Source: Paenibacillus dendritiformis (GTDB lineage Bacteria > Bacillota > Bacilli > Paenibacillales > Paenibacillaceae). From it: DNA of 64,000 nucleotides. Made by a program: the position numbers and the translations under genes. Below are positions 29,863 to 38,724 of this stretch, in pieces (position 1 is the first letter of the stretch; every line of letters begins with the position of its first letter). The notes under the pieces are model-generated. The model did no database searches. It worked only from the letters and a program-made list of their open reading frames with translations, and had not been told where the DNA came from. Location of the stretch: contig NZ_OX216966.1 in NCBI RefSeq assembly GCF_945605565.1, positions 2,472,001 to 2,536,000 on the forward strand, given 5' to 3'.

Positions 29863-29878
29863 ATAATACATATTGTGT
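29863..29878 (+). promoter_or_regulatory. NrdR box 1 upstream of nrdD
   Basis: ATAATACATATTGTGT matches 13 of 16 positions of the NrdR consensus (acaCwATATaTwGtgt). Its start is 32 bases from that of box 2, the about three-turn spacing seen for paired NrdR sites. Confidence 0.7.
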
Positions 29879-29894
29879 CTTTTTTAAAATACTA

Positions 29895-29910
29895 ATACTA
29901 CATATAGTGT
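29895..29910 (+). promoter_or_regulatory. NrdR box 2 upstream of nrdD
   Basis: ATACTACATATAGTGT matches 14 of 16 positions of the NrdR consensus. NrdR represses ribonucleotide reductase genes when dATP is high. About 50 bases before the nrdD start, so both boxes probably overlap the promoter. Confidence 0.72.
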
Positions 29911-29960
29911 TTCAGGGTGTTAGATTATCAATAGAAACGATAGGAAAGGGTGGAGTAGCG

Positions 29961-31919
29961 ATGACGATCATGCCGCGATTGCGCGATGGGAACGTTGCCG
30001 AAGAGAGTGCGGGAGGTGCCGGACCGATGCCTTGGGCATCATGGGGGAGCGCCCGGAAGGGGGATGGCGGGACGCTGCGGGACAATCATCCGCTGACGGC
30101 ATCGCTGCACGAGATTGTGCGGGACAGCGATTCGGATCTGATGCGCGAGAATGCGAATGTGGACGGCCGATCACCGATGGGCATCATGAGCAAGATGGCC
30201 AGCGAATGCTCGCGTTGGTATGCGATGAACTATTTGCTCGCCCCGGAAGCGCGGGAAGCGGTGGAGGATAATCTGCTTTACCCTCACGATCTTGATTTCT
30301 ACGCGTACGGAACGACGACCTGCTGTCAAATCCCGCTCGGACAGCTGCTGAAGCGGGGCTTCAATACCGGCCACGGTCATATGCGGGAGCCGCAGGATAT
30401 CAAGAGCGCGCTCGCTCTCGCCTCGATCATTTTGCAGGCGAATCAGAACCAGCAGCATGGCGGCCAGGCCTATCCCGCCTTCGATTACGATCTTGCCCCG
30501 TATGTAGGCAAGACGTTCCGGCGCCACCTGGCCTATCTGGAATCGCTGCCGCTGCAGCCGGAGCTCGACCGGGAGCAGGAAGCATGGCGCTTGACCGAGC
30601 GCGACGTATACCAAGCATGCGAAGCCTTCGTACATAATGCCAACTCGATGCATTCGCGCGGGGGAGGGCAGGTTCCGTTCATCTCGATCAATTATGGCAC
30701 CGACACGTCGCGTGAAGGGCGCATGCTGGTCAGACAGCTGCTGCTGGCGACGAGGGCGGGCTTGGGCAAGGGAGAGACGCCGATCTTCCCGATCCAGATT
30801 TTCAAAGTAAAAACAGGCGTCAACTTCGCGGAGCAAGACCCGAACCGCGATCTGTACGAGCTGGCGCTGGCGACGACGGCGGAGCGGCTGTTCCCGAACT
30901 TCGCCTTCCTCGATGCGTCTTTCAACAAGGAGCATGACGACGGGACGCCGGAGAGCGAGGTCTGTTACATGGGCTGCCGCACTCGGGTCATGGCCAATGT
31001 GAACGGCCCCTCGACGCCGCAGGGACGCGGCAATCTGTCCTTCACCTCGCTGAATCTGGTGCGGATCGCGCTGCTGGCCCGCACGAAGGAAGCTTTTTTC
31101 AGCCTGCTGGACGATATGCTGGCCATTGCCGTGAGACAGTTGGCCGCGCGCTATGAATATCAAGGGGGAAAGCGCGCCCGCGATTTTGCCTTCCTGATGC
31201 AGCAGGGCGTCTGGCGCGGCAGCGAGCGGCTTCAGCCGGAGGACGAGCTGCGTGACGTATTGAAGCAGGGCACGCTCAGCGTCGGCTTCATCGGGCTGGC
31301 CGAGGCGCTTGTCGCCCTGACCGGCTCCCATCACGGTCAATCCGAGGAGGCGCGCCAGCTCGGTCTTGACATTGTCGGCCATATGCGCCGCCGGATGGAC
31401 GAAGCTGTGGCTTCCACCGGGATGAACTATTCGCTTATCGCGACCCCGGCAGAAGGGCTGTCCGGCAAATTCACGAAGCGCGATCGGGATGATTTCGGCC
31501 GCATTCCGGGAATTACCGATCGCGATTATTATACGAATTCATTTCATGTTCCGGTCTATTATCCGATCAAGGCGTATGACAAAATCCGCATCGAAGGGCC
31601 GTACCATGCCTTGTGCAACGCCGGCCATATTACCTATGTCGAGCTGGATGGCAGTGCCAAAGCGAATCCGCAAGCGCTCGATCGGATTGTGCGCGCCATG
31701 GCAGAGCACGGGATCGGCTACGGATCGATGAACCATCCGGTCGATCGCTGCCGCCGCTGCGGCCATCAGGACACGATCGAGGAGGCATGCCCCGTATGCG
31801 GCGGCACCGATGATGACATTGAGCGCATTCGCCGCATTACCGGTTATCTGGTCGGCGATATGAGCAAATGGAACTCGGCCAAGCGGACAGAGGAGACCGA
31901 GCGGGTGAAGCATCAATGA
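29961..31919 (+). CDS. nrdD: Anaerobic (class III) ribonucleoside-triphosphate reductase
   Basis: 652 residues from ATG 29961 (AAGGGTGGAG upstream). Active-site Cys is in YMGCRTRV, the four-Cys zinc site is CRRC...CPVC near the C-terminus, and the glycyl-radical loop is RRITGYLVG. It makes deoxyribonucleotides without oxygen. The N-terminal 90 residues show no ATP-cone signature (expected allosteric dATP/ATP site of many NrdD), only a low-complexity Gly/Ser stretch. Coupled to the activase gene nrdG by an ATGA overlap and controlled by two NrdR boxes. Confidence 0.92.
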   Translation: MTIMPRLRDGNVAEESAGGAGPMPWASWGSARKGDGGTLRDNHPLTASLHEIVRDSDSDLMRENANVDGRSPMGIMSKMASECSRWYAMNYLLAPEAREAVEDNLLYPHDLDFYAYGTTTCCQIPLGQLLKRGFNTGHGHMREPQDIKSALALASIILQANQNQQHGGQAYPAFDYDLAPYVGKTFRRHLAYLESLPLQPELDREQEAWRLTERDVYQACEAFVHNANSMHSRGGGQVPFISINYGTDTSREGRMLVRQLLLATRAGLGKGETPIFPIQIFKVKTGVNFAEQDPNRDLYELALATTAERLFPNFAFLDASFNKEHDDGTPESEVCYMGCRTRVMANVNGPSTPQGRGNLSFTSLNLVRIALLARTKEAFFSLLDDMLAIAVRQLAARYEYQGGKRARDFAFLMQQGVWRGSERLQPEDELRDVLKQGTLSVGFIGLAEALVALTGSHHGQSEEARQLGLDIVGHMRRRMDEAVASTGMNYSLIATPAEGLSGKFTKRDRDDFGRIPGITDRDYYTNSFHVPVYYPIKAYDKIRIEGPYHALCNAGHITYVELDGSAKANPQALDRIVRAMAEHGIGYGSMNHPVDRCRRCGHQDTIEEACPVCGGTDDDIERIRRITGYLVGDMSKWNSAKRTEETERVKHQ

Positions 31920-32401
31920 GCTTGCGGGTGATGTCGATTGTGCATGATAGCGTCGTGGACGGCGAAGGGCTAAGGACGGTCGTGTTCGTCAGCGGCTGTC
32001 CCCATCGCTGCCCGGGATGCCATAATCGAAGCTCCTGGCGCAGCGACGGCGGCACGCTGATGAGCGTCGAGGCGGTGGCGGATGATGTGCTCTCCAATCC
32101 GCTAACCGATCTCACCATGTCGGGCGGGGAGCCCTTCCTCCAGGCCCGGGGGCTGGCCAAGCTGGCCCGCATCGTGAAGGACGCAGGCCGGACAGTCTGG
32201 TGCTACACCGGATATACGGTGGAGGAGCTGCTGCAGGACGGAACCCGGGATCAGCGGGATCTGCTGCGGCTGACGGATGTGCTCGTGGACGGGCGTTTCC
32301 TGATCGATCGCCGCCGTCCCGGCCTTCGCTTCCGCGGCAGCGACAATCAGCGCATCTGGAAGATGAGGAACGGCCAGCCGGACGAGTTAATTTTCACTTA
32401 G
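31916..32401 (+). CDS. nrdG: Anaerobic ribonucleotide reductase activating protein
   Basis: 161 residues, radical SAM. The cluster motif is CPHRCPGC (about residues 23-30), then SGGEPFLQ and a C-terminal RFRGSDNQRI. It installs the glycyl radical on NrdD with SAM and an Fe-S cluster. ATG overlaps the nrdD stop (ATGA). The frame extends into nrdD, but this start fits the family start. Confidence 0.92.
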   Translation: MSLRVMSIVHDSVVDGEGLRTVVFVSGCPHRCPGCHNRSSWRSDGGTLMSVEAVADDVLSNPLTDLTMSGGEPFLQARGLAKLARIVKDAGRTVWCYTGYTVEELLQDGTRDQRDLLRLTDVLVDGRFLIDRRRPGLRFRGSDNQRIWKMRNGQPDELIFT

Positions 32402-32451
32402 CTACACATACTTTACTGTATGATGCTCGTCCGAACGGAGTGTGGAATACA

Positions 32452-33522
32452 GTGGAGCGTTTTTGGAAAAACAAGTTGTTCGTCTATGGCGTATATGTGC
32501 TGCTCGCTTTGTTCATCTTGTATTACTTGTACTTGTTGAAGCCGCTTCTCGGCAATGTATACGGGATAGTAAAGTCGGTGGTTGCCCCGTTCCTCATCGC
32601 GATGATTATCGCTTATGTGCTCAATCCGGTCGTCAATATGCTGTCCGAGCGCAAAGTTCCCCGGCCGATCGCGGTGCTGCTCATTTATGCGGTATTCATC
32701 GCCTGCGTTACCGTGCTGCTCATCAATATGATTCCGATGATTATGAAGCAGCTGGAGGAATTGAACGAGCAGATGCCTCACTTGAATGCGAAGGCGGCGG
32801 AGCTGATGGACGGGCTCAGCGAGTCGTCTCTGATGCCGACGTCCGTCCGGAGCAGTCTGAACGATTGGATTTACGGGATGGAGCAGCGGGTGGGCAAGGT
32901 GATCACGGAATTTATGAACAACCTCGGCGATATGCTCAACGTCCTAATGATGGCGCTTATCGTTCCTTTTTTGATTTTCTATATTTTGAAAGACTTCAAT
33001 GTGTTCGAACGAACCGTTATCGCCTATGTTCCGAAGACGCACCGCAAGCATATGGTGATGATGCTCAAAGAAATCGATAACGCGCTCGGCAGCTATATCC
33101 GGGGGCAAGTCCTCGTCTGCGCCATTATCGGGGTGCTGGCTTATGTCGGCTACTGGCTGATCGGATTGCCATATCCGCTGCTGCTGGCGCTGTTCGTGGC
33201 CATTTTCAACGTCATTCCGTATCTCGGGCCGTATTTCGGAGCGGCTCCCGCTCTGATCGTCGCTTCGACCATGTCATTGAAGATGATGATTTTCGTCATT
33301 ACCGTCAATACGATCTGTCAAATTCTCGAAGGGAACATAATTTCGCCCCAGGTGGTCGGCCGGACGCTGCATATGCATCCGCTCTCGATTATTTTTGCTC
33401 TGCTCGTCGGAGAACAGCTCGCCGGCATCATCGGAATGATTCTGGCCGTGCCGGTGTTTGCGGCGCTGAAAGTCGTCTTGTCTCATGTGTTCACGTATTA
33501 CGTGCGTCGCAAAACGGTGTGA
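32452..33522 (+). CDS. yrrI: AI-2E family (UPF0118) permease, YrrI-like
   Basis: 356 residues with about seven to eight membrane segments. The family pattern is LNPVVNMLSERKVPRPIAVLL near the second segment, a long loop with amphipathic helices, FNVIPYLGPYFGAAPA, and the final GEQLAGIIGMILAVPV. Named after the AI-2 exporter TqsA, but substrates differ widely and none can be given. GTG 32452 is 11 bases after GGAG; a GTG at 32440 is also in frame. In B. subtilis yrrI lies just upstream of alaS; here the SLH gene and repeats separate them. Confidence 0.85.
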   Translation: MERFWKNKLFVYGVYVLLALFILYYLYLLKPLLGNVYGIVKSVVAPFLIAMIIAYVLNPVVNMLSERKVPRPIAVLLIYAVFIACVTVLLINMIPMIMKQLEELNEQMPHLNAKAAELMDGLSESSLMPTSVRSSLNDWIYGMEQRVGKVITEFMNNLGDMLNVLMMALIVPFLIFYILKDFNVFERTVIAYVPKTHRKHMVMMLKEIDNALGSYIRGQVLVCAIIGVLAYVGYWLIGLPYPLLLALFVAIFNVIPYLGPYFGAAPALIVASTMSLKMMIFVITVNTICQILEGNIISPQVVGRTLHMHPLSIIFALLVGEQLAGIIGMILAVPVFAALKVVLSHVFTYYVRRKTV

Positions 33523-33613
33523 CCGAAGTCGGGATGACTATAGCAGCAATAGAGGAGAAACGCTGGAAATGAACAAGCTCCAGCCGAACTTTTGACCCCC
33601 TACCTAAGATGTG

Positions 33614-33666
33614 ATTTGTTAACGCCTCTCGCTGGCGAACAACAAATGGTGCCCCGCTTGCGTTAA
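33614..33666 (+). promoter_or_regulatory. Structured leader of the SLH-protein gene
   Basis: Two pairings compete. Hairpin A: ATTTGTT (33614-33620) with AACAAAT (33641-33647), plus inner CGCC (33623-33626) with GGCG (33634-33637). Pairing B: TTAACGC (33619-33625) with GCGTTAA (33660-33666), which cannot coexist with A. Further GC-rich inverted repeats follow up to the start codon at 33753. This could be a switch or a 5'-UTR stabiliser; I recognise no known riboswitch class. Confidence 0.4.
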
Positions 33667-33752
33667 AGAAAGTGGGTGCGGCGAAGGAGCACCGCCGTAC
33701 GGCACATCCGCAAGGATACATCGGTCGGTTCGACCAAAGGAGGGGTTCACAC

Positions 33753-36700
33753 GTGAAAAGAGCATTGGCCGTCTTACTCACGGCGGCAATGGCGATGGAG
33801 CTGTCCATCAGCACGGCCTTGGCGCAGTCACCCGACGAAGTTGCTCGCGCAGACCAAGCCTGGCACATCATTACCGTTGATTCCGTCACGCCGCGTTCCG
33901 GCTCGGAGGACATCGAGATTCAACCGCAGCTGAGCATGGTGTTCGGCGAGGCGGTAAGCAAGAGCAAAGGACATATTACGATCAAAAAGCGAAGCGGCGA
34001 GACCATGGAGACGATTGCGGTAGATAGCGATCAAGTCCGGCTCGACGACAAGCGGACCAAGGCGGTCATTACGCCTTCGGTCAAGCTGGATTATCGCACA
34101 ACGTATACGGTGCAGGTCGACTACGGCACCTTCACGAGCGGGAAGGGGGAATTCCTTGGCATTTACGATCCGACGGTCTGGTCGTTCACGACGAAGGCGG
34201 AGCAGGGCATTCCGATGCTGGAGCAGCTGGCGCCCGCCCGTGGACAGAAGGATGTGCGCGTCGATGCGAATCTGGCGCTCACGTTCAATGAACCGGTCTG
34301 GAGATCGGAAGGCAGTATCCTCATTAAAACCGCCAAAGACGGCAAGGTGTATGAAGCGATCTCCGCTTCATCGAACCGGATCAGCGGAGATGGCACAAGG
34401 TCGATTACGATTGATCCGGTGCTGGATCTGAAGCCCGATACGGAATATATCGTGGAAATTACGGCAGGTGCCTTGCGCAATGGCAGCAAACAGGCCTATC
34501 CCGGGCTGCAGGGGGACAACGCCTGGCGGTTCGCGACGGGCAAGCAGGATGTCACGGCGCCGGTTCTCCTGTCGGCTTCGATGCAGAATGCCGATACGAT
34601 CCGGCTGACCTACAACGAGGCGCTTGACCCCGCATCGATACCGCCGGCATCCCGCTTCTCCGTCACGGTCAACGGAGATTCGCGGAGCATTGCGAATGTG
34701 GCGGTAGCGGGAAGCGCCGTCGACGTGAAGCTGAAGAATGGCATCGCCTACGGTCAAGTCGTGCGTATCAGCTATACGCCGGGCAAGGACCGGAATATTC
34801 AGGACGCTGCCGGCAATGCCGCAGCCGCGCTTGACCGGACGCCGGTCAGCGATACCACGGATGCCACGCTGCCGAAGCTGCAGCAGGTGACGGCCAAGGG
34901 GACGCAGATCGTCTTCGAATTCAACAAAGACCTTGATGCGGTATCGTCCAAGGCCGCAGATCAGTTCACCGTCTGGGTGGACGGCAAGACAAGAGCCATT
35001 ACCCGCATCTCCCAGGATGGGCGCAAGGTGACGCTCTCGCTGCTTCACCTCATTACGAACGGCCAGGTCGTGAAGATGCGCTATGCGCCTGACCGGTACC
35101 CGCTGCAGGACCGGGCCGGCAATCCAGTGCCTGCGATAAGCGAGCAGTATGTGCGCAATCTGAATGATACGAAGCCGCCGGTGCTGGAGGCGGCCGAAGT
35201 GAACGGCAGTGTGCTGCGGCTGGTGTATAACGAAGGTCTGAAGGCGGATCAGGTGCCGCATCGGAGCCATTATTCGGTGCTGGTGAACCGGACGGCACGC
35301 TATGTCCAGGCCGTTCAGATCCGCGGGAATGTCGTGGAGCTGGCGCTCGATTCCAGCGTCTCCGACCATGACGAGGTGACCGTGTCCTATGCGCCGGCCG
35401 ATCCCCGTCTGACGGATTTGTCCGGCAATGCGGCTGCCGCCTTCACGCTGGCGAAGGTCGCGAACAAGACGGACAATGAGGCGCCGGTGCTGCGTAGCGC
35501 TTCGGTCAAGGGCGCCTCAGTGACGCTGACCTTCTCGGAGAAGCTGCGGGAATCGCCGGCCCCGGCGCCATCCCAGTTCTCCGTTCAGGCGGACGGTGCC
35601 GGCGTGCGGGTGAAGAGCGCCTCCGTCAAGGACGACAAGGTGACGCTGGCGCTCGACGAGAGCGTGAACCCGTACAGCACCGTGACCGTCTCCTATGCGC
35701 CGGGCACGAATCCGCTGCGGGATCTGACCGGCAATGCGGTCTCATCGTTCGCCAACGCAGCGGCCGCGAACGAGACGGACGGTTCGGTGCGTCCCGGCGA
35801 CATCCAGCCTGCTTCGCATGACTGGTTCCTGGACAGCGGATGGTTTGTGCTGTCCAGCTCGGCGGCGGATACGGCCTCCGATCGCTCGCGTTATGGCCAG
35901 TCCGTCAAGCGGTATACGCTGCCGGCAAGCAAGTTGAAGTCCTCATTCGAATATGTCATCAAAAACGGCACACGCAACTATCTGGCGTTCGATGTGCCGG
36001 TCTCCGAACGCGCGGCGATGGTGGCCGTTCCGCTGTCAGCACTGAAGGAAGTGTACAATAAAGCGAGCGATGCCGTCTTCTCGATCCGGTACGGCGACAT
36101 CCTGTACTCGGTGCCGCTTCGCGAGCTCGACTTCGGCCGGCTGGAGCGCGACTGGGGCGGCAGCGCGGCCTATCTGCTCCTGCAGGCTGAGAAGCCGACA
36201 GGGGCGGACGCGAATGCGCTGACGAGCTATCTTCAGGCGACAGGAGCGAACATCCGCGTGCAGCCGGTCGACTTCTACGCTTCCACCTACGCCGGTTCGG
36301 CCAGCCCGCGGGCGCTTGAAGCGCAGCTGGAGTACAAGGTGCGCACGACCGGCTATGTCGATAGCGGGAACGCTTCGGCTGTCCGCTACGATGCCGCTCT
36401 GGCGAAGGCGGGCTTCGTGCCGACGGTGATGAAGCAGGAAGCCGGATTAACGGTGTTCAGCTTCCGGTTCAAAGGCAATCAAGCGGTCGCCATGATGGAC
36501 CGCAGCAAGGACTTCCAAGATATTCGAAGCCATTGGGCGCGGGAAGCGATCCGCGAGCTGGCTTCCAAGTATATTATTGAAGGCGTCAGCTCCACCGCCT
36601 TCGCGCCGAACGCGAACATTACACGCGCGCAGTTCGCGACGCTGCTCGCCCGCTCGCTCGGGCTGCAGGGCGATCCAAGCGCCGCCGCCGGGTACCGCGA

Positions 36701-37067
36701 CGTGAGCACGTCCGGCAAGCTGGCGCCTTATATCGGCGCCGCGACGAAGGCCGGCATTATCGGTGGCTTCGAGGATCGGACCTTCCGGCCGAACGAGTCG
36801 ATCAACCGCGAGCAGATGGCCGTCATGCTGGTGCGCGCCATGGATTACACCGGCTATGCCGTCACCGCCGACCCGGGGGCCTTGAACAAGTTCAAGGATC
36901 GCAACAAGATCGGGCGCTATGCCGTGACCGGGGTCGGCAAGGCGGTGACGAGCGGCATCGTGCAGGGCATGACGTCGACCACCTTCGATCCGAAGGGAAC
37001 GGCGACTCGGGCGCAAGCGGCCGCGATGCTGAAGCGGATGCTGCAGCAGATTAACTATTTGGGATAG
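33753..37067 (+). CDS. Large exported SLH protein with Ig-like repeats
   Basis: 1104 residues. GTG start after AAAGGAGGGG. Signal peptide about 1-24 (ends STALAQS). Then two Big_5-type Ig-like domains (about 38-150 and 152-262; conserved LSMVFGEAV and LALTFNEPV), four SwmB-like repeats (about 265-660, each with LTYNEAL or similar, VTVSYAPG, and DLTGNA), a region with no recognised fold (about 670-900), and three SLH motifs (from about 908: FQDIRSHWAREAI, YRDVSTSG..., FKDRNKIG...). SLH motifs hold proteins to pyruvylated cell-wall polymer. Probably a surface adhesin or structural protein; no catalytic motif seen. Preceded by a structured leader, followed by a strong terminator. Confidence 0.88.
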   Translation: MKRALAVLLTAAMAMELSISTALAQSPDEVARADQAWHIITVDSVTPRSGSEDIEIQPQLSMVFGEAVSKSKGHITIKKRSGETMETIAVDSDQVRLDDKRTKAVITPSVKLDYRTTYTVQVDYGTFTSGKGEFLGIYDPTVWSFTTKAEQGIPMLEQLAPARGQKDVRVDANLALTFNEPVWRSEGSILIKTAKDGKVYEAISASSNRISGDGTRSITIDPVLDLKPDTEYIVEITAGALRNGSKQAYPGLQGDNAWRFATGKQDVTAPVLLSASMQNADTIRLTYNEALDPASIPPASRFSVTVNGDSRSIANVAVAGSAVDVKLKNGIAYGQVVRISYTPGKDRNIQDAAGNAAAALDRTPVSDTTDATLPKLQQVTAKGTQIVFEFNKDLDAVSSKAADQFTVWVDGKTRAITRISQDGRKVTLSLLHLITNGQVVKMRYAPDRYPLQDRAGNPVPAISEQYVRNLNDTKPPVLEAAEVNGSVLRLVYNEGLKADQVPHRSHYSVLVNRTARYVQAVQIRGNVVELALDSSVSDHDEVTVSYAPADPRLTDLSGNAAAAFTLAKVANKTDNEAPVLRSASVKGASVTLTFSEKLRESPAPAPSQFSVQADGAGVRVKSASVKDDKVTLALDESVNPYSTVTVSYAPGTNPLRDLTGNAVSSFANAAAANETDGSVRPGDIQPASHDWFLDSGWFVLSSSAADTASDRSRYGQSVKRYTLPASKLKSSFEYVIKNGTRNYLAFDVPVSERAAMVAVPLSALKEVYNKASDAVFSIRYGDILYSVPLRELDFGRLERDWGGSAAYLLLQAEKPTGADANALTSYLQATGANIRVQPVDFYASTYAGSASPRALEAQLEYKVRTTGYVDSGNASAVRYDAALAKAGFVPTVMKQEAGLTVFSFRFKGNQAVAMMDRSKDFQDIRSHWAREAIRELASKYIIEGVSSTAFAPNANITRAQFATLLARSLGLQGDPSAAAGYRDVSTSGKLAPYIGAATKAGIIGGFEDRTFRPNESINREQMAVMLVRAMDYTGYAVTADPGALNKFKDRNKIGRYAVTGVGKAVTSGIVQGMTSTTFDPKGTATRAQAAAMLKRMLQQINYLG

Positions 37068-37118
37068 TTGGGTGAGGCCCATTGCGCATGGCATATGGCG
37101 TTCATGGGCGGCCGGAAG

Positions 37119-37160
37119 GCCCCCTGCCGAGGAGAGAAGGCCTCGGCGGGGGCTCTTTTT
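37119..37160 (+). terminator. Intrinsic terminator after the SLH gene
   Basis: GCCCCCTGCCGAGG pairs with CCTCGGCGGGGGC (near-perfect), followed by TCTTTTT. Confidence 0.9.
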
Positions 37161-37306
37161 GTAAGGGGGAGCGATGGCGGGAGTGAATGAATCAGCTCCG
37201 GGCACATTCGGGCACAGATGTGAAGCATCGCTCCCGAAGTCGCGCTGGTGATTTCCAGTCTCAAATGCACATCGTGGCACACCCGATTGAAAAAAAGCTG
37301 CACGGG

Positions 37307-37477
37307 TCAGGCTGTTGAGAAAGTCCAAGGGATTTTTTGGCACTTCATTTTTTATGTGGTGGATCTCGTCTTTCCGTAGAAAAAATCGATTTAAAACGCT
37401 ATGCGTGCTTAGTTTTGGGCAGGAAAATGGACAATCTCCACCCCTTCGTAAAAAACAGGGGTTTTCCAACGACCTGA
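37307..37477. repeat. MITE-like repeat, copy A (171 bp)
   Basis: Starts TCAGGCTGTTG and ends CAACGACCTGA, imperfect terminal inverted repeats. The interior is AT-rich with runs TTTTTTGGCACTTCATTTTTTATG and CACCCCTTCGTAAAAAACAGG-like sequence (shared with copy B), including the palindromic CCCCT...AGGGG hairpin near the right end. No ORF. It is a paralog of copy B at 37915. Confidence 0.75.
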
Positions 37478-37480
37478 CAA

Positions 37481-37625
37481 CTGCACCATTTCCCTAGACA
37501 CGTCTATCCGGTAGGCGAAATCCGCAAAACTACACGATTTCTCCAGACACTTCTATTCGGTAAGCGAAATCTGCAAACCTGCACGATTTCTACGCTTATT
37601 CGGTAAGCGAAATCCTCCGCAAATA
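37481..37625. repeat. Degenerate 49-bp tandem array
   Basis: Units begin at 37481, 37530 and 37579; the first two are exactly 49 bp. The conserved core is GATTTCTCCAGACA...ATTCGGTAAGCGAAATC. The third unit has lost about nine internal bases. From 37626 to 37914 there is only degenerate sequence, with loose repeats of GCAGCAATTCC and of a GAGGCGATGAT unit. No gene seen in this stretch. Confidence 0.6.
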
Positions 37626-37914
37626 CAGCAATTCGATATGGACGACTTTACCAGAAAGGGAATCCTGCAAAACTGCAGGAATTTCACCGGTTTTGCTTCG
37701 ACATGAAGCAAGAGGGCCAAAAATGATGTAGATTTGCAGCAATTCCTCGGGATGTGGACTCATTGAGCCGAAATTCCTGTAAAATAGCAGCAATTCCCTC
37801 CACATGTTCAAGCCTCGAGAGGCAACGATGCCTCCTGAAGGCCACGAGGCGATGATACCTCCTGGAGGCGATGATGCCCCCAGGATCCGACCCGGTCTCT
37901 TGGATCCCGTAAAA

Positions 37915-38084
37915 TCAGGCCGTTGAGAAGTCTGTGGGAATTTTGTCCACTTCATTTTTTATGTGGTGGATCTCGTCTCTCACTAGAAAAAATCAATTGA
38001 AAACGCTTTGAAAGCCAAGTTTTGATTAGGAAAATGCACAATCTCCACCCCTTCGCAAAAAACAGGGGTTTTCCAACAGCCTGA
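37915..38084. repeat. MITE-like repeat, copy B (170 bp)
   Basis: Same organisation as copy A: starts TCAGGCCGTTG, ends CAACAGCCTGA (10 of 11 terminal bases in inverted agreement), and shares long identical blocks such as CACTTCATTTTTTATGTGG and GTGGATCTCGTCT. It lies 437 bp after copy A in the same orientation. The 200 bases between it and the alaS promoter show nothing I recognise. Confidence 0.75.
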
Positions 38085-38285
38085 TCCTATCAGGATTTTT
38101 CTTTTCGGGGAGGGGAAGCGGGGAAAAGCTGTAATTGTGCAGGTCTTTTCGGCGCTGCATGCAAGTCCCCATAGCCGAATCTGGCAGGGCGAATGACACT
38201 CGCCCGGGACGGCGCCAGCCATCACTTCAGAAGCGGAATCGGACGCGGCTTAAGACTGGCTTTGGACGGGATGGCAACGGTGTCA

Positions 38286-38314
38286 TTGACAAGCGCCGCC
38301 GGTTTATTTATACT
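38286..38314 (+). promoter_or_regulatory. Sigma-A promoter of alaS
   Basis: A perfect TTGACA at 38286-38291 and TATACT at 38309-38314 with a 17-base spacer. The start would be near 38321, just before the T-box leader. Confidence 0.88.
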
Positions 38315-38321
38315 ATGTTAT

Positions 38322-38663
38322 CGGATAAATAGGCACAAATAGGCATAAAGCGAAGACAAAACCCATAGTAGGCTGCAGCCCTTGATCCAGAGAGAAGATT
38401 CCGGCATCGATACCGCGAGCCGGGTGGAAGAATCTTCATCGAGAAGAACAGCTGAACGCTAGTTTTGGAGCGTGAATGAACTTCACCGGGTCGGACCCGT
38501 TATCAACGATAAGGCGATCGCCCGCTGGACGGCCGCCGGACTGCACTGCGGCATGACTGAACGATGAGCCGCCCGTCCGGAGACGGTCTCTTGCCGGGGG
38601 ATAACCAGGGTGGTACCGCGATGGATTCAATCGTCCCTGATTTATCAGGGGCGATTTATTTGT
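38322..38663 (+). promoter_or_regulatory. T-box riboswitch of alaS
   Basis: Conserved core AGGGTGGTACCGCG at 38607-38620, the Stem I AGTA element in CATAGTAGG, and a terminator hairpin AATCGTCCCTGA / TCAGGGGCGATT (38629-38656) with a U-rich tail before the gene. The most likely specifier codon is GCT at 38458-38460 (context GAAC-GCT-A), an Ala codon, in agreement with the gene. Uncharged tRNA-Ala would turn on readthrough. Confidence 0.92.
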
Positions 38664-38724
38664 ATAAGGGGTAGTTACCCCGAACTCAAGAATAATTTTG
38701 TGACAAATGGAGGCGTCAGTACGC

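Noticed and set aside
33523..33752. c-di-AMP (ydaO) or c-di-GMP riboswitch before the SLH gene
   Set aside because: The leader is structured, but the conserved bases of these classes are missing.
37596..38225. Minus-strand ORFs in the alaS upstream region
   Set aside because: They run through repeat copy B and the decayed repeats; no start signals.
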